Made by a program: the position numbers and the translations under genes. The notes under the pieces are model-generated. The model had not been told where the DNA came from and made no database searches. It saw only the letters and a list, made by a program, of their open reading frames with translations. DNA of 31,101 bases from a virus: positions 1 to 31,101 of IMG/VR virus record IMGVR_UViG_3300030090_001208, one strand, 5' to 3'. Each line of letters begins with the position of its first letter. Within the stretch, counting starts at the first letter, position 1. Below, piece by piece: positions 11,301 to 17,538 of the stretch.

Positions 11301-14300
11301 TATCTGGCGACCCTATAGTATTTTATCATGGAACTCCTAATGGCAAAGCATTAGATGGAAGTCAGACATCTACTGTTATGACAAGAAGTAGTCCAGAGTC
11401 TTGGTATGGAAGAGGTATTTATCTTACAAGAAACCCAGTTGTTGCAGAACAATCTTATGCAACATCTCAAACATTCTCTGCTTTTAATAAACAGATAAGT
11501 GAACTTGATGTTTCTCAAGATGTTAAAGACGAGTTAGAAGACGTAGCTTTTGATTTAGCAAAAGTAAGAACTAGAATGTCTGTTCTTAAAAGAGAAAATG
11601 CAAAACTAACAGAGTCCGATGATATGTCAGACTTTATAAACACAATGTTAATACAAGACAACATTAGAAGTTTAATAGAAACAGAGAAAAGATTAGTAGG
11701 AAGTTTAGAAGAAGCAGGAATAGTTATTGAACCTTATGTAATGCCTGCGTATGTACAGTTAAGAAAACCTATAGACTTTAGAGAGTCAAGAAGATACGAC
11801 TTAAAAGAACCTATATTCCCTGCATTATACGAAGGAATATTTAACTTTGCACGTTCAAGAGGTTACGATGTTTCAGACATATCAGATGCTGTTAATATCA
11901 TGGAACGTGAGTTGGCAGAGTCAGAGTCAGTAACAGGAATGGAAGTCTATAATATTTTAGGTCTTGTTATGGAAAACTTTGTAAGAAACAGTTGGGGTGA
12001 AAGTACAGTAGGTCATACAAAAGATGCAATCACTGAGTTGTTAAGAGAAATGGGACACGATGGTATTGTAGCTAGTTATAGAAATACTGTAGAAGATGCG
12101 ACTGACGCAATGAGTGGAAGCTCTGTATACCACGAAGGTGTTATATTGTTTGACCCAAAACAAGTAAAACATGTAGCCGCAGAAAACTTTGATGATACAT
12201 CTGAGCAACTATTTAATATGGAAATGGGTGGTGGCATACCAGAAGGTACGAATGGCTCTATTATAATGGCAATGATAGATGAAACTACATCTAAAATAGA
12301 GGACATACCTACAGGTAAGTTTGGAGAACTGCTAGAAGTAGACGGAAAGTCCAGAACATTTACAGGTGTTGCGTCTTCTATGATTAAGAAAAGACCACTC
12401 AATGAAACAGAAGTAGAAGTGATTAGAAGTTCGTCTGCTCCTACATGGTTTCAATCGCAGTCAGACAGGATAAATAAGATAGGTGCTAGATGGCTTGGTC
12501 ATTGGTATAAAAATCATTTTACAGAAATCAGTAGTAAATTTGCAGGTAAGTTTATGCCTATTGCAGACCTAATGTCAAAGTTACCTGATACAGGTAACTT
12601 TGTTAGTCGTTGGTTTAGAAAGTCTACTGCAAGTAAATTACAAAAACAGCCAGAAAGTCATACAAGAATTGTAAAAGCTTTAAGAAGAAGCAATGACAGC
12701 AGACAATATAAAGCATTATCGTCACAGGAAAGAGAGATTGTTGATAAGATTAGGCAGACGCTAGACGCAGAAAGAGCCGCTCTAAAGGGTAACGGATTTC
12801 ATGTTGGATACAGAAGAAATTATTTACCACAAGTTTGGAATCAAAATGTAATTAGAAAAAATAAAGACGAGTTTATCCAACTTATGAGAGAATATTATGT
12901 AAGAGAACAAGCATCTCTAGGTAAGGAACTAAAAGGCTCAGACGATTTAGATTTTGCAAATCAAATATACTTAACGCTTGCTGAAGAAGCCGCAGAAGAT
13001 GGGGTAATGATACCTCATAAAACTGTTAAGGGTCTTACAATGAATGCAGGCTTTGAAAACATAGATATGTCAAGAGTTCTAAACATTGGCGATTATCCAG
13101 AGTCACTCAATGCATTAGAAAAGTTTTTAGAGAATGACCTTGATGCAATACTTGTTAAGTATCTTGAAGGTAGCACTAGACGTCTGGTTATGTCAGATGT
13201 TATGGGAGTTAATAGCCATGCATTACAGGATTACATACTGGCTTCTAATGAAGGTGCAGATGGTATAGCCAGACTTCTATCTACAGCAAAAGTATTTAAG
13301 AAGCATACAAAAGGCTTAACATCAGACGGATACATTGAAGAAGGTGTGCTTACAGATACAATAAGAATGCCTTTTGAAGGAAATGAATTTAGAGCTAAAG
13401 AATTTGCTCAAGAACTTATACAAGCTCATCAAATAAATGGAGCGTCTGCAGCCAAAAAGATGCTGTACGACTTAATGCCTAAGATGAGTTCTACATATAA
13501 GAGAAGAGCAGACGCTATCCTTGGTGCTTTAGATGATTTTGCTGGCAAGAAAAACAATATCACATACGAAAACGAAGAATTTATAGACAATGCTATGAGA
13601 GTAGCAATGAAAAAGCCTATGAAAAATAACAGTAAACCTTTGATGCAAGCATCTAAGTTTATACGAACTGTAAACAATGTTACACTACTTGGCTTTACTA
13701 CACTCACATCATTAGGTGATATTGTCTTGCCAGTTATAAGGTCTGGTTCTTTTACGAGTTGGGTAAAAGGTCTTTTTAAATTTACTTTAGACCCAGAATA
13801 TAGACGCATGTTAAATAATGTAGGTGTTGCAATGGAAAACATTGTGCATGAAAGAATGGTTCATATGTATGGTGCGCCAGACAATAAGCTTTCACACGCT
13901 TTCTTCAATGCTACATTACTTACACCTTGGACAGACTTGCAAAGAAAGATTGCAGGAGCTACAGGGTACGAGACGTTTAGAGCTATGCAGTCTCAAGCAG
14001 AAAAACATTTTAAAAGAGGAGTTCCTTACTCTCAACAAACAGGTAAGTACAAAACTGCTCATAGATTTTTAACAAGATATGGATTGAATGAGTATTTACC
14101 AGGTCAATCCAATGATGGTAGAGCGTTCTCAAGTGATTTTGCTAGGACAGATAATAAAGTTAGAGAAGCAATAATAAAATTTGCAGACGAAAGTATCTTC
14201 CAACCTAATCCAAATGACGTACCATTATGGGCGCAGACGCCTGTAGGACAACTTGTATTTCAGTTAAAGTCTTTCCCACTTATGATGTCAAGACTTGGTG

Positions 14301-14914
14301 GCTATGTACTTCAAGAAGCAAATCAAGGAAACTTCAAACCATTAATAGCCTTCGCAACTTTAGGACCTGCAATGGGTGGTGTTACTTTATCTGTAAAAGA
14401 TATTGTCCAATCTCGTGGTGGAGAAGAGCAACGTGACCCAGAAGTTAGAAAAAGAAACATTGCAAAAATACTTGGCTATGACTCAAAGACACATGGTGAT
14501 GACTATAATGACTTCTTAGGTTGGTATATAGAAGGCATGATGATAATGGGTGGCTTTGGATTATTGGGAGACGTAATGCATTCAGTTACTTCTCAGGTAG
14601 ACAATGGTGCATATGGTCAACAAAGAATATGGTCTACACTTCTCGGACCTTCTTATGGTCTAGGTAACGCAGCCATAACAGGTGCTTCTGGAATACAAGA
14701 TGCTCTTGTTGGTGGAGATAACAGCAATGCTAAAGAGAGGTCTGCAATGAGAGAACTGGCTACAAGACTACCGATACTTGGTGGAATGAGAAATGTCAGA
14801 GAAGGAATTGTAGACACAATAGCAGGAGAGCAGGGTGCAGGAAGTGCTAACAATGGTTGGGGTTCTGGCAAATGGTCTAGTAACTCAAGTAAAAACAATG
14901 GTTGGGGAGCATGA
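5336..14914 (+). CDS. Giant polyvalent virion protein with zincin-like and ADP-ribosyltransferase-like domains (3192 aa)
   Basis: The start ATG has GGAG 8 nt upstream. Visible regions: 113-235, a Gly/Ala-rich hydrophobic, possibly membrane-active segment; 235-460, charged coiled coil; 466-501, like the E3-binding domain of 2-oxoacid dehydrogenase E2 (AGID, then GTGPKGKVTKKQV); 1146-1150 HEVAH, with SPQEFFA (E1213) as likely third zinc ligand, a gluzincin-like protease site; about 1994-2280, ADP-ribosyltransferase-like, with YHGT (H1998), GRGIYL (Y2029), HDGIVA and VYHEGVILFDP (E2267), giving an H-Y-E triad; about 2490, YRRNYLPQVW, as in phage large polyvalent proteins; 3002-3022 and 3063-3081, hydrophobic segments; then a Gly/Asn/Trp-rich tail. 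Polyvalent proteins are known to be co-injected with phage DNA to act on host targets. Position after gp14/gp15-like genes suggests a gp16-like ejected protein, but I found no transglycosylase motif. Domain calls are by motif only; delivery is inferred. Confidence 0.8.
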   Translation: MEKSYFDGIDLSADLKAPTLEQADYSQSIDPKKILENPSFLRDLRDYYEEQEGRAIHWSDDQLIDAFYADSTWREFNTVSAIGGAFEPWGMGKESRERAKRIESVWKQLPMFWQEGGRGAATALPDILGAMASDPLNFVPVGAAYNVAKAGVIGGKTLLGATAKGVGSAALAEGGISGAQEGIVNLSGQVRDKGLGLRENVSLGELGTATAAGAVLGGVAGSALGLPAAIFGARKGKQVVDGLLAKGLTREEIARLDQEQLVSIAEAEGLIAPPDAADVQRAANAADEKEVEKPTIETLIEEQREIVRRLKSEGADAEEMEDVLVLLEQISVFKEKTQPNLERQIDVLERKGDEASLNKARKKRKALNDTLLRISNIESQDLSEFDGDAKAALKAIIDNPYGKPVVGIKPEEPKPKAKAADANVVDTDVDAPDAEAEVETPEDIDAEVEAINKADEERLKFFNGSFEDALRLEEAGIDPASITGTGPKGKVTKKQVDEIIASRQKTEQTDPDIQKEFDEDFDSFLTISGKFETDAELAKARAEYARAFEKLHKLDEGTIQQRDELAKALAPEKDWIADNQLTPDEIKQFKKIKRRIQADISKSPEDSNLRLDGVLDAKARTQFLNFRANKQGKARTTGESIDRAGQLTTAGREPESGKIQGILKKGEFTGEGGGSPGSLKFGGRKFAKYAEREEAFRISKKARKDSINRLVRFVVGDKGMTVIDADNNQVRVGKGTTVIADGHTRKVYKDDETAFKRTGLKAPKNDEQERMITKSTRKGFTNEEKIAQAARVGDFDKIAEIMAIMRAEREGKIPQDQGKTTPNNVDIPTTSGSKRVIVQSKTNPNDVRIISKKQLADGKGIEAIIGQKGGAASDPNNWTIKYAPADTNVYGRKLKELFDSLPDEEGKPKAGEKFESDTAKGTGEPIDLEDALELELEILPEDLEAIDNYNFLQKTLFPKGGKFADKGETFFVDANSKGTKVVIKYGSLKEAILNVGMHARWASTRQGHQLVIDTLKKLHEIEKRVVPPEGIVDTKTSRKKSIADIENVFKGYSAEEIAAAKRLIENLGGNLGLGPNITSLQGRGQFYKFRADTKDVYGGFVGDSKTKKQPYFTRPSINRPFINIPNEVTSPKDININSPINVKLLHEVAHWGYDNILTTEDKINFLTMMSKYYEDGMLNVEKIDEGSYSSPNKPMESGKAQAFIGNALESPQEFFANQFSVWAGRQDEKLVIKDEGFWKKMLGYIKGTFDRYFYDTPIDPDLEPLFLKLLPNKEEIGKRSMGVTEPKTKAGKAIKEKHTQFKLIRDKLQRIVDEYDEDESNPDAIIRGFIEDGWFLANVVYNKKRSGEFKMMSKYSKLLIRERLKDINTIINQASGAGEGINWVQLASEIGNGGEAGNMGLSIVNPANKERAAKNLIELYKKGYTGEFKGGERFEVIGDDGEVIGYNYGNIKELDRTAMERMFDYALESLEAHFQKVEDTNLDMAGSIIEKEPAIVSKKKADGGGESRTLKRIKNKSNADFTETVGNAKTTFKSKKNVKNKKNSSKVNPETAPELASKSLSALAKLFKKHLGTDYGRQIAEQMIRKSKTRSMPKVQKNYKVRREFVDMYLPDLKQRMNEAIEAGDNEIAKEIQFEITRRNAKKKAKAEGKNTSEYVGYIGKSDKINRMIDVERNDLTGVQVEDGIPANARPMVKEILSYVTHRDPERMIAARTLIYRALNLMGKVSRLDDGLNPILSKNISRLINTDYTRKGSEDFVDYKGGDFAVLRNLFRTLGVELDRSPGDETVRLMSSIAMRATMSPEDLDVVRFGFNKMNPETQSKIRSDFERGTGVVLKQEGAPDEVMEEYMLIDWLSGKAQQYHAGELSPSKIVDELDAGIDSRLNPKYGVADLYRVITSTMSDNREQVAYMMNGLVKDDVFKDKYFGITTLYGDMFVSNRRGGIEFPIDDGVAVHSSYASDVAQSAWQQSSKSRREKIIKFVEGGVGQNDISGDPIVFYHGTPNGKALDGSQTSTVMTRSSPESWYGRGIYLTRNPVVAEQSYATSQTFSAFNKQISELDVSQDVKDELEDVAFDLAKVRTRMSVLKRENAKLTESDDMSDFINTMLIQDNIRSLIETEKRLVGSLEEAGIVIEPYVMPAYVQLRKPIDFRESRRYDLKEPIFPALYEGIFNFARSRGYDVSDISDAVNIMERELAESESVTGMEVYNILGLVMENFVRNSWGESTVGHTKDAITELLREMGHDGIVASYRNTVEDATDAMSGSSVYHEGVILFDPKQVKHVAAENFDDTSEQLFNMEMGGGIPEGTNGSIIMAMIDETTSKIEDIPTGKFGELLEVDGKSRTFTGVASSMIKKRPLNETEVEVIRSSSAPTWFQSQSDRINKIGARWLGHWYKNHFTEISSKFAGKFMPIADLMSKLPDTGNFVSRWFRKSTASKLQKQPESHTRIVKALRRSNDSRQYKALSSQEREIVDKIRQTLDAERAALKGNGFHVGYRRNYLPQVWNQNVIRKNKDEFIQLMREYYVREQASLGKELKGSDDLDFANQIYLTLAEEAAEDGVMIPHKTVKGLTMNAGFENIDMSRVLNIGDYPESLNALEKFLENDLDAILVKYLEGSTRRLVMSDVMGVNSHALQDYILASNEGADGIARLLSTAKVFKKHTKGLTSDGYIEEGVLTDTIRMPFEGNEFRAKEFAQELIQAHQINGASAAKKMLYDLMPKMSSTYKRRADAILGALDDFAGKKNNITYENEEFIDNAMRVAMKKPMKNNSKPLMQASKFIRTVNNVTLLGFTTLTSLGDIVLPVIRSGSFTSWVKGLFKFTLDPEYRRMLNNVGVAMENIVHERMVHMYGAPDNKLSHAFFNATLLTPWTDLQRKIAGATGYETFRAMQSQAEKHFKRGVPYSQQTGKYKTAHRFLTRYGLNEYLPGQSNDGRAFSSDFARTDNKVREAIIKFADESIFQPNPNDVPLWAQTPVGQLVFQLKSFPLMMSRLGGYVLQEANQGNFKPLIAFATLGPAMGGVTLSVKDIVQSRGGEEQRDPEVRKRNIAKILGYDSKTHGDDYNDFLGWYIEGMMIMGGFGLLGDVMHSVTSQVDNGAYGQQRIWSTLLGPSYGLGNAAITGASGIQDALVGGDNSNAKERSAMRELATRLPILGGMRNVREGIVDTIAGEQGAGSANNGWGSGKWSSNSSKNNGWGA

Positions 14915-15240
14915 GTAAGAAGCTACAAAAAGGCAGTCAATACGAACAGTTTGATTTAGATGGTGATGGTGTGGTTACAGACAAAGAACTAGCACAGTCT
15001 GAGCATATGATACGTCTTGAGAACTCTGACAAGATGCAAGACCAACAGCGTATGCTTTGTTGGGTATCTTCTGTCTCGTCTATCATATTAATAGTATTGG
15101 TCATGTCTCCTGTTATACCAGACACAAGAGTTGAGATGGTTACTGCTTTACTTTCTACGTATGTTATAGCAAACTTAGGTATAGTTGCTACGTTTATGGG
15201 TACAACAGCTTTTACAAGGTCGAAAGAAAATGGTAAATGA
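14911..15240 (+). CDS. Small EF-hand protein with two membrane segments
   Basis: I chose the ATG at 14911 (109 aa), which overlaps the giant gene's stop as ATGA. A TTG nine bases earlier is in frame but less likely. Residues 15-26 (DLDGDGVVTDKE) are a canonical EF-hand calcium loop, with acidic residues at loop positions 1, 3, 5 and 12 and Gly at 6. Hydrophobic helices follow at about 48-69 and 76-98, joined by a short loop containing PDTR. I recall similar EF-hand plus two-helix proteins in marine phages, annotated as hypothetical or holin-like. With a better holin candidate downstream, this could be an accessory membrane or virion protein. Calcium binding is predicted from the loop only. 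It opens a chain of small overlapping genes. Confidence 0.7.
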   Translation: MSKKLQKGSQYEQFDLDGDGVVTDKELAQSEHMIRLENSDKMQDQQRMLCWVSSVSSIILIVLVMSPVIPDTRVEMVTALLSTYVIANLGIVATFMGTTAFTRSKENGK

Positions 15241-15437
15241 CATGGCTTTTAGTAGTATTTTTATCAGGAACTGTACAGGAGTCAGTCTATTTCAGTAATT
15301 TGGATACGTGCCTTAGAATTGCAGAAAAGATTAGAGCGCAAAACCTTGACCCATCGCTCGCAGGAGACAGCAGGATTTGGGTCAAAGCTTATTGCGTACC
15401 TAAATCCGTTCCACCAAAAGAAGGAGAAAAGAAATGA
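15237..15437 (+). CDS. Small exported or membrane-anchored phage protein
   Basis: This 66-aa ORF starts in an ATGA overlap with the EF-hand gene. Its N terminus is hydrophobic (MTWLLVVFLSG), like a short signal peptide or anchor. The remainder holds two Cys (residues 25 and 53), which could form a disulfide outside the cytoplasm. The C terminus is Lys/Glu/Pro-rich. No family is recognised. Place in the chain before the lysis genes would fit an envelope-directed role, such as a spanin-like or lysis-accessory protein, but there is no direct support for that. Confidence 0.55.
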   Translation: MTWLLVVFLSGTVQESVYFSNLDTCLRIAEKIRAQNLDPSLAGDSRIWVKAYCVPKSVPPKEGEKK

Positions 15438-15583
15438 CAAACAAAAGGGGTAGACCAAAGAAGACCACTGTATATACACCCAGAGTTGTAGGTGAAAAAA
15501 AGAAAACACTATGGGATATAGTAGAGTGGCTCAAAGGAACTGCTAAGAGAAAGAGTTTTTTCGATTGGCTATTGAGAAAGTAA
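15434..15583 (+). CDS. 49-aa basic protein with AT-hook-like motif
   Basis: The ATG at 15434 overlaps the preceding stop (ATGA) and the frame runs 49 codons to TAA at 15581. The N terminus has KRGRPKK, which matches the GRP core of an AT-hook minor-groove-binding motif. The C-terminal half is basic and aromatic (WDIVEWLKG, FFDWLLRK). Overlap with the preceding gene and the motif support a real gene. DNA binding is suggested only by the short motif. Confidence 0.5.
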   Translation: MTNKRGRPKKTTVYTPRVVGEKKKTLWDIVEWLKGTAKRKSFFDWLLRK

Positions 15584-15735
15584 TAGATATTAAACTAAGA
15601 ATAGATAGGTTCAGACGTGAAAACAAAGAAATTTTTTCTAAAAGAACGGACAAAGAAAAGTCTATTCTGGTGTATGATAAAGACCAACCATACTTAAAGA
15701 AGGAAGACAATGGCGAGAACAAAAAAGAAAAGTAA
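15565..15735 (+). CDS. Possible 56-aa charged protein (TTG start)
   Basis: An open frame runs from TTG at 15565 to TAA at 15733, overlapping the ends of both neighbours in the chain. The product is rich in Lys, Glu, Asp and Arg (IDIKLRIDRFRRENKEIF), helical, without membrane segment. There is no ATG and only a weak ribosome site, so the case rests on filling an otherwise empty 126-nt gap in a tightly packed gene chain. It may be a chance frame. Confidence 0.3.
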   Translation: MAIEKVIDIKLRIDRFRRENKEIFSKRTDKEKSILVYDKDQPYLKKEDNGENKKEK

Positions 15736-15877
15736 GAAAGACGCATGTTATCACAAGGTCAAAAGAAGTTATTCCGTCTGGCCCTCAGCGTATGCGTCTG
15801 GTGCTTTAGTAAAATGTAGAAAGGTTGGCGCAGCCAACTGGGGTAACAGTAAGAAGAAGAAAAAGAAAAGAGCATAA
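15710..15877 (+). CDS. Lys/Cys-rich 55-aa phage microprotein (YASGALVKC type)
   Basis: The ATG at 15710 opens 55 codons ending at TAA 15875-15877, sharing the last base with the next ATG (TAATG). The core CYHKVKRSYSVWPSAYASG, followed by ALVKCRKVGAANWG, is a pattern I recall from small proteins of marine phages, lying between Lys-rich ends; its two Cys are about 23 residues apart. Function is unknown. It is one of three consecutive basic Cys-containing proteins, so they may form a group of virion or DNA-associated accessory proteins. The frame is well supported by its coupling with the next gene. Confidence 0.55.
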   Translation: MARTKKKSKKDACYHKVKRSYSVWPSAYASGALVKCRKVGAANWGNSKKKKKKRA

Positions 15878-16095
15878 TGGCAGGTGAAAGTTTACATAAA
15901 TGGTTTAAAAGAAACAAAGGTAAGGGTTGGATAGACTGTAAAACTGGTAAGCCTTGTGGAAGGAAATCAGCAAAAAGTTCAAAAAGACCATACCCTGCTT
16001 GCAGACCAACCAAAGCACAATGTACGTCTGCGGCTAAAAAGAAGACGAGTTCAAAAAGAATTAGTTGGAAAAAGAAAAAGAAGAGGGCAGCGTAA
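15877..16095 (+). CDS. Lys/Cys-rich 72-aa phage microprotein (WIDCKTGKPCGRK type)
   Basis: Starts in a TAATG overlap with the previous gene. The motif WIDCKTGKPCGRK followed by RPYPACRPTKAQC gives four Cys in two pairs (C-x5-C and C-x6-C), a possible small metal-binding or disulfide fold, with a poly-Lys/Arg C terminus. Sequences of this pattern are familiar to me from marine tailed phages, where the function is unknown. The very basic tail could bind nucleic acid. The gene ends in another TAATG overlap, consistent with coupled translation along the chain. Confidence 0.6.
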   Translation: MAGESLHKWFKRNKGKGWIDCKTGKPCGRKSAKSSKRPYPACRPTKAQCTSAAKKKTSSKRISWKKKKKRAA

Positions 16096-16352
16096 TGGGT
16101 AAGAAAGCACCAAAACTTAACAAGAAAAAGATGCCATGTAACAAGCCGAGGAGACAAGTCTCTGGTGGCAAGAAGTTTGTAGTTAAAGCATGTGCTAATG
16201 GTGTAGAAAAGATTATACGTTTTGGCGATGCGAATATGAAGATTAAAAAGAATCAACCTGGCAGACGTAAGAACTTTAGAGCAAGGCATAGATGTGATAG
16301 CAAGCCACCATCTAAGCTAACTGCCAGATATTGGTCTTGCAAGAAGTGGTAG
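16095..16352 (+). CDS. Conserved-looking basic phage protein ending in ARYWSCKKW
   Basis: I chose the ATG at 16095 (85 aa), which overlaps the previous stop as TAATG; the frame extends further upstream, but only through the previous gene. The C-terminal half, with IIRFGDANM, then RRKNFRARHRCDS and TARYWSCKKW, is a pattern I recall from cyanophage and other marine phage genomes, where it is a conserved protein of unknown function. Cys residues at the N-terminal third and in the C-terminal RHRCD and WSCKKW segments may form a metal site. The fold and role are unknown. A structural or capsid-associated role is possible because it lies in the late region. Confidence 0.65.
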   Translation: MGKKAPKLNKKKMPCNKPRRQVSGGKKFVVKACANGVEKIIRFGDANMKIKKNQPGRRKNFRARHRCDSKPPSKLTARYWSCKKW

Positions 16353-16355
16353 GTC

Positions 16356-16499
16356 ATGCATAGTATAGGTAAAAAAGTACGTGTTATTGGAAACAAAACA
16401 AAAACTGGCAAGATGCAACACCCTAATTGCCCTTGTGTTATAAACAGAGCCGCTAACTATACAGTCAAACCGAACAAGAAAAAAACTAAACAGACATGA
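16356..16499 (+). CDS. 47-aa basic protein with CPC motif
   Basis: The ATG at 16356 lies 3 nt after the previous stop; 47 codons run to TGA 16497-16499, which overlaps the next ATG (ATGA). The product has a lysine-rich N terminus, a HPNCPC motif in the middle, and a KPNKKKTK tail. It continues the series of basic Cys-containing microproteins. No family is recognised; coupling to both neighbours is the main evidence that it is translated. Confidence 0.45.
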   Translation: MHSIGKKVRVIGNKTKTGKMQHPNCPCVINRAANYTVKPNKKKTKQT

Positions 16500-16693
16500 T
16501 AGAACAAACAATCAGTGATGTAGAAACTCTAACCAAGACAATAAACATTGGTGAGGGTGGTAGTGATGTCGAAGCAGGCATTCAATTCATCTACCATATG
16601 AGAGAACATCTAGTAGATATAGGCATAGCAACTGTATATGGATTGGCAGTATATGCAATGTTCCTATGGATTACAAAAAAAATTAAGGGGTAA
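16496..16693 (+). CDS. 65-aa single-TM protein upstream of the holin
   Basis: Starts in an ATGA overlap. The N-terminal 35 residues are acidic and polar; residues about 40-60 form one hydrophobic helix (IGIATVYGLAVYAMFLWIT), followed by a short basic KKIKG tail, so the C terminus is probably cytoplasmic. It ends 3 nt before the holin start. A small one-TM protein at this position could be a second holin, an antiholin or a structural membrane protein; the sequence does not decide. Confidence 0.55.
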   Translation: MIEQTISDVETLTKTINIGEGGSDVEAGIQFIYHMREHLVDIGIATVYGLAVYAMFLWITKKIKG

Positions 16694-16696
16694 AAA

Positions 16697-17101
16697 ATGT
16701 TACAAACTATTTTCGGACCTATAGCCTCCCTTGCAGGGACTTGGTTAGAAGGTAAAGTAAGTAAGTCAAAAGCAGAATCAGAAGTCAAAGTAGCTAGAGC
16801 CAAAGCCGAAGCGAAAGTTTACGAGACAGAAGCTACGTCTGCCATGCTTAATGAGAGGTCTTTGACAGACCAGATGGGCGAAAGTTGGAAAGACGAAGCG
16901 TGGTCACTTTGGTTTATAGCAGTATTAACCTGCTGTTTTCTGCCTTGGACACAAGAATATGTTAAAGAAGGCTTTATATTTTTAGACCAACACACACCAA
17001 ATTGGTTTCATAACATGTTGTATATAGTGATAGGCAGCAGTTTTGGATATAGGTTCGGTAAGCAAGGACTACAAATTATGAATAAAAGGAGTTCAAAATG
17101 A
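16697..17101 (+). CDS. Holin, GTA_holin_3TM-like
   Basis: 134 aa with a good ribosome site (AAGGGG) upstream. Residues 1-18 are hydrophobic/amphipathic, 20-45 are a Lys/Ala/Glu helix, then comes GESWKDEAW, followed by hydrophobic helices at about 69-84 and 103-118. This matches the layout of the 3-TM holin family named for gene transfer agent release (GTA_holin_3TM), in which an ESW-type motif precedes the second membrane helix. Holins form the membrane lesion that times lysis. Its stop overlaps the lysozyme start (ATGA), which supports the assignment. Family membership is by pattern, not by search. Confidence 0.75.
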   Translation: MLQTIFGPIASLAGTWLEGKVSKSKAESEVKVARAKAEAKVYETEATSAMLNERSLTDQMGESWKDEAWSLWFIAVLTCCFLPWTQEYVKEGFIFLDQHTPNWFHNMLYIVIGSSFGYRFGKQGLQIMNKRSSK

Positions 17102-17538
17102 ACATAAATTTATTACGTGAAGAATTAGCCAGAGACGAAGGCATAAAGTATGAAACATACCTAGACCATTTAGGTTTAAAAACATGTGGGGTGGGACACC
17201 TTTGCCGTGAAGACGAGCCAGAGTTTGATAATCCACTGGGTACATCAGTCTCTGAAGAAAGAGTGAATGAACTGTTTGAACAAGACATCAAGATAACCAT
17301 TGACGACTGTAAAAAAGTCTATGATGATTGGGACGACATGCCAGAGCAAGCGAAAAGAGTATGCGCAAATATGATGTTTAATCTCGGATTTCCTCGTTAC
17401 AGCAAATTCAAAAAGAAAATACAAGCTGTGAAAGACGAAGATTGGTTTGAAGCCAGCGTCCAGATGGAGCAGTCAAAATGGTTTCATCAAGTTCCGAACA
17501 GAGCGAAGCGTTTAATTGAGCGCATGAAGTCTATCTAA
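17098..17538 (+). CDS. Endolysin: T4-type lysozyme (glycoside hydrolase family 24)
   Basis: 146 aa. It cleaves the N-acetylmuramic acid to N-acetylglucosamine linkage of peptidoglycan. The catalytic set is clear near the N terminus: E14 in RDEG, D23 in YLDHLG and T29 in KTCGVGH. The E-x8-D-x5-T spacing equals T4 lysozyme E11-D20-T26. Later segments (MMFNLGF and ANRAK-like PNRAKRLIERM) also fit the family. There is no signal peptide, so it needs the holin for release. It is the last gene of the plus-strand late block, and its stop overlaps the end of the convergent methyltransferase gene by 8 bp. Confidence 0.92.
   Translation: MNINLLREELARDEGIKYETYLDHLGLKTCGVGHLCREDEPEFDNPLGTSVSEERVNELFEQDIKITIDDCKKVYDDWDDMPEQAKRVCANMMFNLGFPRYSKFKKKIQAVKDEDWFEASVQMEQSKWFHQVPNRAKRLIERMKSI

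Noticed and set aside
14902-14910. TTG start three codons before the EF-hand gene's ATG
   Set aside because: The ATG at 14911 forms the usual ATGA overlap with the upstream stop, as several other genes in the chain do.
5336-14914. Lytic transglycosylase domain, as in T7 gp16, in the giant protein
   Set aside because: I looked for the E-S-x-x-x-P ... GLMQ-type motif and did not find it.
15759-16289. 176-codon minus-strand frame across the microprotein chain
   Set aside because: The product is Phe/Leu-rich antisense of lysine-rich codons, and it would cross three plus-strand genes with coupled starts and recognisable motifs.
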